Assembly (NCBI GenBank): GCA_011947345.1
Contig: JAAVTG010000584.1
Coordinates: 1 to 64,000, forward strand
Length of the DNA stretch: 64,000 nucleotides
Reading direction: 5' to 3'
From: Phytophthora quininea
Lineage: Eukaryota > Oomycota > Peronosporomycetes > Peronosporales > Peronosporaceae
Part shown: one piece after another, positions 45,825 to 55,016 of the stretch
Layout: each line of letters begins with the position of its first letter
Position numbering within the stretch: position 1 is the stretch's first letter
Notes under the pieces: generated by a model
What the model was told of the DNA's origin: nothing
Database searches by the model: none
The model's input: the letters and a program-made list of their open reading frames with translations, nothing else
Translations under genes and position numbers: made by a program

Positions 45825-46691
45825 CTACTCCAGTCTAATCGGAATCAACCGTCCGAATGCTCGTGGATTCGATCTTTCCTCCGCGCTCCGCAGTCTGATT
45901 TTGTTTGCCGCCAAGTCCCGAGGCGTGGCGGTAGCTGCCGAGAGAGGAGCCGGATTGCTTGTCAGTTGGTTCTTGTCCACGAGGCCCATAGCATCGTACG
46001 CTTCGATGACAAAAGCTGCAGTGCAATGGTCAACTCACTCGATCCAAACACACGACAAGGAAAACTTTTAACACGCACCGGCACAGGGAATAAAGGCGCC
46101 ATATAATCACTCGCCCCTCGCAGTTCGTCTGGGCTAATGAGCGTCGACGCCGTGTGGCGCAGCGAGATACGACTTGAGCGGCCCAAGTTTTTGGCGATGA
46201 AGTAGTTGGCCGCGTCCTGCATCTCCTTGGAGCGCTGCACATTAACAAGTGAGGACACTTTGTTACCGCAATGGCATCAACTGCAGGGCTCATACCTCCA
46301 TCTTGAGCGGAAGCACGGAGATCTCCGAGGCCTCGGACGTCAGTAGTCGTGCGCTGTACGGGCGACACTGCACCTTGTCCAGCGTCTCCTCCACAATGAA
46401 CTTCCCCAATCGGTCCACGTAGACCCACCCGCAGTGGTCGAAGCGCGGGCGTAGTTGCTGCCGCGTGAGCCACGTGTGGAAGGCTGCGAGCGGCTGCAGC
46501 GACGTGAGTTTCCGCTGGAAGAAGACCAGGTCTCCCGTCTCCAGCGTCTCCATAATGGTGTCGTCCATCGACCCGGGGATGAACTCCAGATCGCCGCCAG
46601 GAGCAGCGTGGCGCATGCGGGTGACCCATGCGTTGCCGCTCCAGGCCGCCAGCCCAGCGAACGGCAGCAGCGTCAGCGTGCGCGCGGCCAT
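45825..46691 (-). CDS. Permuted NlpC/P60-like (YiiX/C92-type) membrane-anchored protein
   Basis: I start it at ATG 46,691 (MAARTLTLLPFAGLAAW), which gives an N-terminal hydrophobic segment. Exon 1 runs 46,691-46,296 (132 codons); a 61-bp intron lies at 46,295-46,235; exon 2 continues with RSKEMQDAANYFIAKNLGR. The C-terminal part changes frame near 46,030-46,070 (either a short intron or an indel), then reads FVIEAYDAMGLVDKNQL to the stop at 45,825. ETGDLVFFQR, followed about 35 residues later by RFDHCGWVYV and FIVEE, fits the permuted papain-fold family (peptidase C92/YiiX-like), with His in FDHCG as a candidate catalytic residue. A catalytic Cys near the C-terminal helix is not clear. The role is unknown, perhaps a lipid or amide hydrolase at a membrane. 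Confidence 0.5.
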
Positions 46692-46834
46692 CGAGAAGTA
46701 GCGGTAGTGAGCGGCGGTGATTGTCAAGAGTGCTGTCTTTGTAACAGCAACAAGTTCTGTTGTGGGCAAGTTGTAGTGACTGCTCTTGATGTGGAGCAGC
46801 GGAATTGACAAGTTGTTATTGCCCCCTCGCGGCA

Positions 46835-48051
46835 TTAGCCGGCATTGACTAAGCTGCCATCGATTTCTGCAAGTTGCTGCTTAAGTCTTCGCTTCTCCTG
46901 CCGAAAGAGCGCGATGTCCCGCAGCACGTCCTCGTCCAGTTGTCGGCTTCGCCCTCCCATTCGAGCTTTCAACGCCGCAGACGCTACCCCGTTCCACGTG
47001 AGCTGCTGCGTCAGCTTTGCGATCGTCGCCACGACTGCACGGAGCTCTGCCAGAAGCTTCAATCGCTGGTCCTGGCAGACGGCATGCATTCTCTGCCCTG
47101 AGTCGCTGTTTATGATCGCCGGGTTGCATTCCAGCCGAGACTGGAGCCGCTTGCTGCTAGAACCTCCGCCATTGACGAGCGTGGTCGCGGCTTGACGGTT
47201 CGCAACCCCGAGGTGTCGACTGGGGCTCGCTCTCCTTGTCGAGGTGACCCCTGGTCCGACACTGACAAGCTCTCTCTACTGATGGCGCTAGTTTTTCGTT
47301 TGAGTGGTCGAGCAGGGGCCGGCGTCATCTCCGTCGTCGACTCGACTTGCTCGTCTTCCCCATCCTCGGGGACGGGGAGTCCGAGTCCCCTGACGACAAG
47401 TACGTGTCCTCTTCGTCCTGTGATCGTCGGCGCTTGCGGCTGCCGTCCTCCCCGCTCTTCTGCGTTAGTAAAGACTCGAGGAAACGCGGCTCTGACCGGA
47501 GGATGTCGTAGCAGTGGCGGTAATGGAAGGACTCGAACTTGAGCCGCGGGTGCTGCGGCTCCGTCGGCGCTGCGTTTGACCCTGCCCTCTTGCGGTCCTG
47601 CGCGAACTGGCGCATGATCTCGGCATTGACCTGCGTCCTTTTGGACTGGAAGCGTCTCGAAGCTTCCCTATAGGCTTGCGCAGATTTCCAGCCTGCTTGG
47701 AGCAGCTAATGAAGCAGTAGGTTAGTCCGAAGCGTGAGACTTTGCACGAAGCCCGCTCGAGAAAAATGGTAGTCGCACCCGGTCCACGATCGACGCGTAC
47801 AGCGTCATCTCCGGCCGGATGTCGCGCGCCCAGCGCGTGTGCAGCGAGCGCGCGCTGCGGGTCGCCGCTGAGATGTCCTTGACCGTCTTCTCGGCCGTCG
47901 TGAAGGCCTGGTAGCGCTGCTGCACGCGCGTCCAGAGCTCGGATCCGTCGCTGGTGACGACGGCCTCGCCCTGCGCCTCGTACACGGCCAGCAGCGCCCG
48001 CCCGAGCCGCTCGTCGTCCGCCTGCGTCCAGCGCTCCTTTCCCCGGCGCAT
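46835..48051 (-). CDS. SANT/trihelix-like DNA-binding protein, paralogue 1
   Basis: Starts at ATG 48,051 (MRRGKERWTQADDERLGRAL). Exon 1 runs 48,051-47,779 (91 codons) and encodes a trihelix/SANT-like module with WTQADDERL, LWTRVQQRYQAF and LHTRWARDIRPEM. A 73-bp intron (47,778-47,706) has a good GACTAAC branch site. Exon 2 continues LLQAGWKSAQAYREASRRFQ, then a serine/arginine-rich linker. It ends in a coiled-coil-like module (RLKLLAELRAVVATIAKLTQ, LFRQEKRRLKQQL) and a stop at 46,835. Two frame changes sit at short runs (47,368-47,371 and near 47,210). The architecture resembles plant-type MYB/SANT proteins with a NAM-associated C-terminal domain, which are common in oomycetes. It is probably a nuclear transcription factor or a domesticated transposon-derived DNA binder. 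Confidence 0.65.
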
Positions 48052-48178
48052 TCTCGGCACGTTTTGCACTCAACTGGCAACAGAAGTGAAATAGGTCGGT
48101 TCAAATGTAAAAAAACTATAGACTAAATTTTGAAACAGATGAGGACGCTGACGAGGACGCTTGAACCTGTGACGAGCC

Positions 48179-49427
48179 TTACGACGTCTCCAGAGCGTCC
48201 AGCTCCAGCTTCAGGCGGCGCTTCTGCTCGCGGAAGAACTGCAGGTCCTCCTTGACCTCCTGCGCCAGCGTCGGCCCCGACTTGATCTGCGCGTCCACCG
48301 CCATGAGCGTCACGGCGCCGTTCACGAGCTGGCTCGACAGCTGCGCGATGGTCTCCACCACGCCGCGCAGCTCCGCCAGCAAGCGCAGGCGGTAGTCCGC
48401 CTTCTGCCGCATGTCGACGTTGCAGAGTGGTGGCTCATAGAACTGCTGCCCATTCACTGCAACGGGGCTGGGGCGAGGGAGAATGCGCTTCCCCGTCGGG
48501 ACCGGAGGCACCACCGGAGGCAGAACCGGTGACGGCGTCGTCATCGGGATGACAGGCGCAGCCGTAGTGGGGGCAGTAGGGGCATATCGTCGTCATCCGA
48601 CTCGAGGCTCGACGAAACAGACACCCCATCGAAGCTGTCGTCGCGAAGCTTCGAGCGGACCTTCCGCGCCGTATGCCGAGGCGTCTCCGCCTCGCCGACC
48701 TCCACCACAGCGTCCTCCTTTACTTGTTCAGTATTCTCTTCAGACCCTGAACGTACGCAACCAGACACAATTAGAGCTGCTAACGAGAAGGAAAACACGT
48801 AGTTAGCGCACCCGTACCCGCCTCCGACCCATCTCCGTTCTCGTCCGCATCGGTAGGCCCCAGCGACCGGCGGGTTCTCTTCCTGGAGGCAGCAATCGGG
48901 TCCTTCTTCTCCGACATCACAGTGCGCATGAATCGCTTGCTCTCGCGCAGGATCGGGATGCAGCGCGGGTAGCGGAACGGTTTGATCTTGCCGCGAGGTT
49001 TGGGCGGCGGCGTCTCTCCAGCGTCCTCAGCCCTGCGCTTGGCCTCCTCGTATTGCAGCATCTGCGCCGCCTTCTCCTCCTCGCGCGTGGCGTCGTAGCG
49101 GCGGTTGGCTTCGCGCATGTGGTCTTCCAGCGTCCAGTTCTCGTGCTGCTCGTTCTCCACCTGCACGAAGTGGGCCATGAACAGCGCCAGGTCGGGGCGC
49201 AGCAGCGTAGCCCAGTGGGTCTGCAGCGCGCTCATGGCGCGTGGGGCGGCGGCCGGGTCCTCCTCAGCGATGAGATTGTTGTAGGTCTCGTGAACCCGGT
49301 GCCACATGTTCTTGACGTGCTCCGTGCCGTCCTCGCTCTGCGTGGAGCTCACGTAGGCGCGGCACAGCCGCACGTCGTCGTCCTCAGACCACGTGACCTT
49401 GGGCCCGCGCCGGCGGTTGGGCGACAT
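48179..49427 (-). CDS. SANT/trihelix-like DNA-binding protein, paralogue 2
   Basis: Starts at ATG 49,427 (MSPNRRRGPKVTWSEDDDVR). Exon 1 runs 49,427-48,818 and encodes WSEDDDVRLCRAYVSS, MWHRVHETYN, LQTHWATLLRPDLALFMAHF and a basic region. A 71-bp intron at 48,817-48,747 follows (GTACGG...TTCAG). Exon 2 reads GSEENTEQVKEDAVVEVGEA, an acidic stretch, and after one frame change near 48,545 a proline-rich linker. The C-terminal module (RLRLLAELRGVVETIAQLSS, FFREQKRRLKLELDALE) is clearly the same as in paralogue 1. The pair lies in tandem on the same strand 127 bp apart, so they arose by an old local duplication. The likely role is nuclear DNA binding; targets are unknown. Confidence 0.68.
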
Positions 49428-50011
49428 GGCTTCGGGCGCCGCTGCTGCTTCGCGTGACGCCGTGGTTGACTCGGTTGCCTTCGCCGGCGATTTGCTTCCT
49501 CGGCGGCGTTCTTGATTCTGAATCTGAATCGAGGGAGGAATATTTATAAACAGGACGGAACTGAAAATATTCACAGTAAAACGAACTTCCAGCGGCAACT
49601 TGAGCATGGCGCCTTGCTCCACTTGCGCGGAGATCGCAATGAAACCAGCTACGTAGCATGTTGCTCTCACTACCAGTTAGGTATGTTGTGAGTTTCTCTA
49701 CTGCAGTAGTATGGTTGACGTGGCCCTCGATTGTATTCAGTCGTTCAGAAGTGGTCCACTAATTCTTGATGAATGATGCGAACCGGGTCGTCAACATGAA
49801 TTGAAATTCTACTCAAGCGCGCAAGAGTCCTTGCACAAACAAGTTCCCACCAGAGAATACTCTGGTGGTGTATATCCTGCCGCGTGAGGCAAACGGACGC
49901 TGCCGAGTTTATTGACACAACTCCTATATTAGTCGAGAAATAGGGGGCCATCCGTGTCTAGGACTATTATAGGTGTCACTTCAGTCACTGCTCGATCTTC
50001 AGCGCACCAGC
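49428..50011. promoter_or_regulatory. Divergent intergenic region with a perfect hairpin
   Basis: This 584-bp gap separates the SANT paralogue 2 start (minus) from the ATP-grasp gene start (plus). It holds a perfect inverted repeat CCACCAGAG-AATA-CTCTGGTGG at 49,847-49,868. The minus-strand frame of SANT 2 stays open upstream to about 49,670, but the first good ATG context is at 49,427. No other gene is seen. Confidence 0.45.
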
Positions 50012-51292
50012 ATGGCGATGACCACGATTGGCGCCGGCTTGGAGGCGTGCAAGGCGCTGCTCTGCTTCTACGGCTCGCTGCTGCACTACTGGGTGCGCGG
50101 CGGCAGCTACACGGACTGCCCCTTCTTCGCGGACGACCTGCACGCCAAGACCTTTGTCTACTCGATCGCGCTGCTCAACCCGTTGTGGAGCCAGCCGCAC
50201 TACCGCCACCCGAGCTTCAGCGCCGACCTGGCTGCCAACCTTCGCGATGTGGCCATCCCTGGCACGGGCCTGCCGCTCTCGGTTGTGGCCTATTCGCGAC
50301 TCACGCTCTTCCCCTTCCTTCTCTTCGTGTACCCGTGGCTGTGCGCCATCGGAGCTTTCTTCGAGCTGCCCAAGGAATATTCGAACAAACAAGGCGGCGT
50401 CGTCGAGCGTTTCCTGCGCACTTTCACGCAGATCTTCATCTGCCCGCAGCACTGGTTCTCGTTCTGGCGCATTAACTGCCACCTCGTGAGTTTGCACAGC
50501 CTCAAGACCCAGTCGCCCGGATACCGCATGGAGAACAAGTGGGACTTCCTGATCGAGTCCGAGAAGAACGGCATTGCTGTGTCTCCATACCTCAAGACGC
50601 CTGGATCGCTCGTGATCAAGAACCGCAATGAAGAAGGAGGCCTGGGCATCTACATGTTCAAGAACGCTGTCGACGGCGGCGACTGGATCATCCAAGAGAA
50701 GCTCGAGAACGCGCCGTCTCTTCAGAAGCTGCTGCCAGAGGTGTCCCCGCTTTCGACGTTCCGCATCATCACGGCGTCGCGCCACGGTCTGGGCAAGGAG
50801 GAGGAGCCCAAGGACGGCGACGATGGTGTCAAGGCGTTGAGCTGCGTGTTCCGCGCCGGCCTTGCAGGCGCCTCCACCGACCACAAGTCGATCATGTTCG
50901 ACGTGGACATGGAGTCGGGCAAGATCCTCAAGGGATCCACCACCACGCACTGGTATTGTCTGGGCCCGCACCACGTCTTCCGCGGCAATTTGAGCGTTGG
51001 CCACGATATAACAAACCACCCGGATACGGGTGTTCCGATCACGGGCAACGTGATCAAGGAGATCAAGCAGATGCGCCAACTGGCGGAAGAGGCGCATTTC
51101 AAGCTTATGAAGGACGTGCCGCTGTGCGGTTGGGACGTGGCGATCACCAACCTGGGCGTGCTGCTGCTGGAGGTCAACATCTCGTGCAACTTTTTCCGCG
51201 GCACGTTCGACCAGGACTGGTACTTTCAGTTCCTGGACGACTACTTCCGCCAGTTGGATACGCTGCCCACGCCCACGAAGAAGGCTGTCTAG
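50012..51292 (+). CDS. ATP-grasp protein (sugar-transfer-associated ATP-grasp-like)
   Basis: Uninterrupted ORF of 426 codons from ATG 50,012 (MAMTTIGAGLEACKALLCFY) to TAG 51,292. The N-terminal ~150 residues are hydrophobic and aromatic, with a possible membrane segment around LTLFPFLLFVYPWLCAIGAF. The C-terminal ~230 residues carry ATP-grasp features: SLVIKNRNEEGGLGIYMFKN (glycine-rich ATP loop), WIIQEKLENAPSL, STFRIITASR, IMFDVDMESGKI and GWDVAITNLGVLLLEVNIS, where E-x-N is the metal-binding signature. This fits the ATP-grasp_ST (alpha-L-glutamate ligase-like) family, known chiefly from bacterial polysaccharide loci. The substrate is unknown. It probably forms an amide or ester bond with an acyl-phosphate intermediate. 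The absence of introns and the family's bacterial distribution are compatible with old transfer, but composition does not stand out. Confidence 0.7.
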   Translation: MAMTTIGAGLEACKALLCFYGSLLHYWVRGGSYTDCPFFADDLHAKTFVYSIALLNPLWSQPHYRHPSFSADLAANLRDVAIPGTGLPLSVVAYSRLTLFPFLLFVYPWLCAIGAFFELPKEYSNKQGGVVERFLRTFTQIFICPQHWFSFWRINCHLVSLHSLKTQSPGYRMENKWDFLIESEKNGIAVSPYLKTPGSLVIKNRNEEGGLGIYMFKNAVDGGDWIIQEKLENAPSLQKLLPEVSPLSTFRIITASRHGLGKEEEPKDGDDGVKALSCVFRAGLAGASTDHKSIMFDVDMESGKILKGSTTTHWYCLGPHHVFRGNLSVGHDITNHPDTGVPITGNVIKEIKQMRQLAEEAHFKLMKDVPLCGWDVAITNLGVLLLEVNISCNFFRGTFDQDWYFQFLDDYFRQLDTLPTPTKKAV

Positions 51293-51455
51293 ATGTAGGC
51301 AGCGCTGCATGTACATGAAAAACGTTCAGTTCACAAGTTGCCTTTGTCCAAAGTTAGTGCGAGGTTGTCAGGAATCGATTGGCGTTCCATCCTCCAACCA
51401 TGCGCCGCCACGTGACGGCGCCTTCAACGGCGGAACGACCAGTGCTTGAAGCAGC

Positions 51456-52534
51456 ATGACGACCGACGCTACTGCGCTGCCGGAGGCCGTGCTGCGAGAG
51501 CTTTTCCGCTGCCTCACGGCCGAAGATCTGCTGGCGCTGGAGTGCGTGGATCGCGCGTGGCGGCAAACGTTGTCGAATGCGGACTTGTGGCGGAGCGTCC
51601 AGCTGCAGGACGAGCAAGACGGCACGCTGGCACCGCAACTCGTCCGCAGAGTGAGTCAGAGTCGCGGCACCACGGTTGAACGCCTGAAACTCGTCGGCTG
51701 CGTCGTGCCCAAGGGCGCGATCGTCAAGACCGCCAAGTCTTTCGTCGGATTGACGCACCTGGACGTCTCTGGCTGCCAAACGCTCGAGAACGAGGACTTC
51801 ACAGCGCTGGTGCGAGCGACGACCCAGCAGTTGGTCGAGGTGTGCGCCGTCAAATGCTTGCGGCTGTCAGACGCAGCCCTGCAAGCCATCGCGGAATGGC
51901 ACTCCCAGTCGCTGCAGCGGATTAATTTCAGCTACTGCAGACAGATTTCGGAACAAGGTGTGACGGCATTCGCTCGGCGCTGCAGCAAGCTGCAGTCGAT
52001 CAAATTGAAGGGCTGCCCTGCTGTAACAACAGCAGCAGTAGTCGTGATCGCCGAAAGCTGCCCCGAGCTGAACACGCTTCTAGTTGGCGGTGCTAAGAAC
52101 TTGAAGGACGAAGCACTAGCTGCATTGGCCGACCACTGCCCGCAATTGACATCTCTGGATGTCGCGCGAAGCAACCCGTTTGGGCTTGGTCGAGGGGGAT
52201 CAGCAACAGCGGGTTGGTGTACTTGGCAGCACGATGTTCAATGCTGAAGCACCTCGTACTGTGCGGCCAAGGACGCTTAACCGCTAGCGTGATCGGGTCT
52301 GTAGCGATCTCGTGCCCCGAGCTAAATACGTTGGACATCGGAGGATGCCGTGGCATCTTGGCAGACCCGATCGCGTTGGCAGCGGAGCTGAAGTACATGA
52401 GCTGTCTGAACGAACTCAGCGTGGCATTCATCCATGGCCTGAAACCCGAACATATTGATTTCATTGCATCCCAGTGTCCTCATCTCAAGGAACTCCGAGT
52501 GGATCGACAAGCTAAATGGACAACGCAACATTGA
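51456..52534 (+). CDS. F-box/leucine-rich repeat protein
   Basis: Starts at ATG 51,456 (MTTDATALPEAVLRELFRCL). Residues ~8-50 form an F-box: LPEAVLRELFRCLTAEDLLA, CVDRAWRQTL, ADLWRSV. Cysteine-containing LRRs follow, for example LTHLDVSGCQTLENEDFTAL, LQRINFSYCRQISEQGVTAF, LQSIKLKGCPAVTTAAVVVI and LNTLDIGGCRGI. The AMN1/FBXL pattern predicts a substrate receptor of an SCF ubiquitin ligase. A frame change at the GGGGG run 52,194-52,198 moves the last ~110 residues (LVYLAARCSMLKHLVLCGQG to WTTQH) into another frame; those are good LRRs, so the gene should read through. An A-run (52,540-52,549) follows the stop and the next gene converges from the right. Confidence 0.82.
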
Positions 52535-52578
52535 AGTGAAAAAAAAAAAATGGCCGTGATACTTGGGGCTGCAGCCGC

Positions 52579-53796
52579 TCATTCTACGACATATTCTGCT
52601 TCGAAGAACTCCTCGATGGCTTGAGCTGCTGCGGTGCTAAGCACTGTCACGTCGAGAAGTTTCTCCGCACTCATCTGAGCAATACGGCCGATACTTCCTG
52701 CTCACAATGTCACTTTAGTTTTCCCGCACTACGAACTGATCCGGTAGCAGAGCGCTCACCAAAAAGATCGAGAAGCATATCGCACTCATCGGCACTGAGA
52801 AAGGGAAATTATTTTGCAGGATCTCCATGGCACGATTTCGAGAGAGAAGCGCATGGTTCATCTGTATACAGGGAGCAGCAGCAGCTAAGATACCATCCAT
52901 ACACTGGCAAATGTACAGACCTGGGTGTTGAGGGTGGAGGCTTTTTCTGATACTTCAAAGGCCAGCTTCTCATGGACGGAGACCTACAGCGCAAGAATCG
53001 TAAACCGCTGGTAAACTTTCCTTTGCCATCAAAATGGTGCTATGACCATGAGCTTCACAGCAGTGGGTAGATCAAAAGCTACAATGATCGTCACAGTCAA
53101 GTCCTTCCACCCTTTAAATCTTCAGGCAGAGGAAACAACCTGCGAACAGTTTAATCTGCACAGAGTTTCTGATGGCGAGGAGTTGCAGCTCTGAGTATCG
53201 GGGGATCGGCAACACCGCGATGGCGAATATGTTCTCAAACGCGTTTTCAACCCTCGCCAACCTGGAAGAAACGTCGACATTAGGACACAACCGAGTCGAA
53301 GTACAACAAAGTGGTTTGTTGTTCCTGTCGATCGTGCTCTCGACTGAAAACCCAGGCGAGTCCTTGTTGATCAGCTGCAGTATGCTTTCGTTATCCTTTC
53401 CCCTGAACAGTATCCTTAAAGACGCCTACCATGAAGGCTACGGGTGGGAACTCGCCCTTCTTCTGGGAGATGACCACGTCTGAACATGCTTGTCAATCTG
53501 CAGTCGTGTATTGCACCGCTCCACTCACCTGCAAGACACCCTCTCGCCTCTGTCGCACCCATAAGGCATTAGTAGCTGCCTCGATGTCCGCGTCAACACC
53601 ACCCATCTTACCTCTGGGCTTGAACCCGTACATGCCCTCGAGCTCCTGCGCCACTACTCGCATAAATGAGAGGCCACTCAGCACGGAACACGAGCTGCAT
53701 CTGCTTGGCGGAACCTTGGACGGGCACCGTCTGCGGGTTGTACAGCGTCAAGTGACCTTGAGCGCCTCGCTGTCGCTCGATCTTCCTCGTCGCCAT
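52579..53796 (-). CDS. Unrecognised multi-exon gene
   Basis: Starts at ATG 53,796 (MATRKIERQRGAQGHLTLYN) and probably ends at TGA 52,579 with AAAQAIEEFFEAEYVVE. Reading in between requires frame changes and introns. Clear blocks are SGLSFMRVVAQELEGMYGFK, DADIEAATNALWVRQRREGV (ending at a GTGAGT donor near 53,531), ISQKKGEFPPVAFM near 53,450, LINKDSPGFSVESTIDRNNK near 53,350, and ARVENAFENIFAIAVLPIPR near 53,230. A further block near 52,860 reads NRAMEILQNNFPF. I do not recognise the family. The organised GT-AG sites and conserved-looking blocks argue it is a real gene of about 350 residues. It converges with the F-box gene (45 bp gap) and lies head-to-head with the DUS gene (107 bp between start codons), so those two may share a promoter. 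Confidence 0.45.
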
Positions 53797-53903
53797 GGCC
53801 GGAAATGCGCACTGGCAACAACGTCAACTTCTCTGACCTTCATTTTGGACCACACCAATGTTTACATCAATTTGCTGTACTTTTGAAAGTCAAACCGTTG
53901 ACC

Positions 53904-54971
53904 ATGAGCTTTTGGCGCGGGCTGCCGCGGCCGCTCTACTGCGTGGCGCCGATGGCCAACGTGACGGACGCAGCTTTCCGCAGACTTATTAGCGAGATCG
54001 CCAAGCCCTCGGTCATGTGGACGGAGTTTGTCAGCTGCGAGGCGCTCACACACGACGCCGATTCGCGCCGCCGCATGATGACAACGCTCAAGTACGCCGA
54101 GCAGGAGCGACCCGTGGTGGCGCAGCTCTTCGGCTCCAAGCCAGAGCAGTTCTACGAGGTTGGTACAGCAAATTACTGTGCTAAAGAGACTATAGGACTA
54201 ATGGGCTCGTTCACAGTCTGCCCAAATCGTTCGTGACTTGGGCTTCGACGGCATCGACGTTAACATGGGCTGTCCAGAGACAAATGTCAACAACCAAGGC
54301 AGCGGAGCAGCGCTGATCCTGACTCCTGACCTGGCAGTCAAAATTGTAGAAGCGTGTAAACGCGGAGCAGGTGACCTGCCAGTGTCCATCAAGACGCGCA
54401 TCGGCTACCATCGCATTGACTACAAGGACTGGGTGTTGCGGCTGCTGGACACCGCGCCGGAAGTGCTTACTGTCCATGGGAGGACTCGTGACGAGATGTC
54501 CAAAGTACCAGCCCACTGGGATGTTATTGGCGAGGTCGTCACGTTGGCCAGATCGGCTGGATCTCCAGCGCTTATCTTGGGCAACGGCGACGTTGAAAGT
54601 CTTGTGGAGGCACAGCAAAAGGTTGATGAGTATGGTGTCGATGGAGTTATGCTCGGCCGTGCGCTGTTTGGGAATCCATGGCTCTTCCGGGGCTATGCAG
54701 ACACTTCACATGTACCTGTAGTGGAAAAGCTAGAGGTGATTCGGCGACATACACAGCTCTTCCAGACCATGCTGGCCGACCCTGGTCTCGTAGGCTTCCC
54801 GCGCATGAAGAAATTCTACGGGCGTATCTTAAAGGAGTCCCCAACGCCCGCCACATCCGTGACCGGATGGCACGCACTCGTACAGCGGAAGACGTGTACG
54901 CTGTCCTAGACGAAGCGATAGCATACCTGGGCGCTCAACAGCAGCAGGCACAAGAAGAAGAGTCAATCTGA
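53904..54971 (+). CDS. tRNA-dihydrouridine synthase (DUS family)
   Basis: Starts at ATG 53,904 (MSFWRGLPRPLYCVAPMANV). One 58-bp intron occupies 54,159-54,216. DUS TIM-barrel motifs appear in order: APMANVTDAAFRRL (FMN site), VAQLFGSKPEQFYE, DGIDVNMGCPETNVNNQGSG with the catalytic Cys in GCP, VSIKTRIGYH, VLTVHGRTRDEM, LILGNGDV and GVMLGRALFGNPWLF. The last ~45 residues (LKGVPNARHIRDRMARTRTA onward) require a one-base frame change near 54,820. The enzyme reduces uridine to dihydrouridine in tRNA D-loops with FMN and NADPH. The overall pattern is closest to the DusB-like bacterial/organellar group. It is convergent with, and distinct from, the DusA-like gene 46 bp downstream. Confidence 0.88.
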
Positions 54972-55016
54972 CGATTGCGGTTTTGCCTCTATACTATGAA
55001 GTTTAGTCGGAAGTCT

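Noticed and set aside
49985..51316. 443-codon minus-strand ORF antisense to the ATP-grasp gene
   Set aside because: Long only because of GC-rich codon use in the real gene; its residue pattern is the usual antisense mix with no domain.
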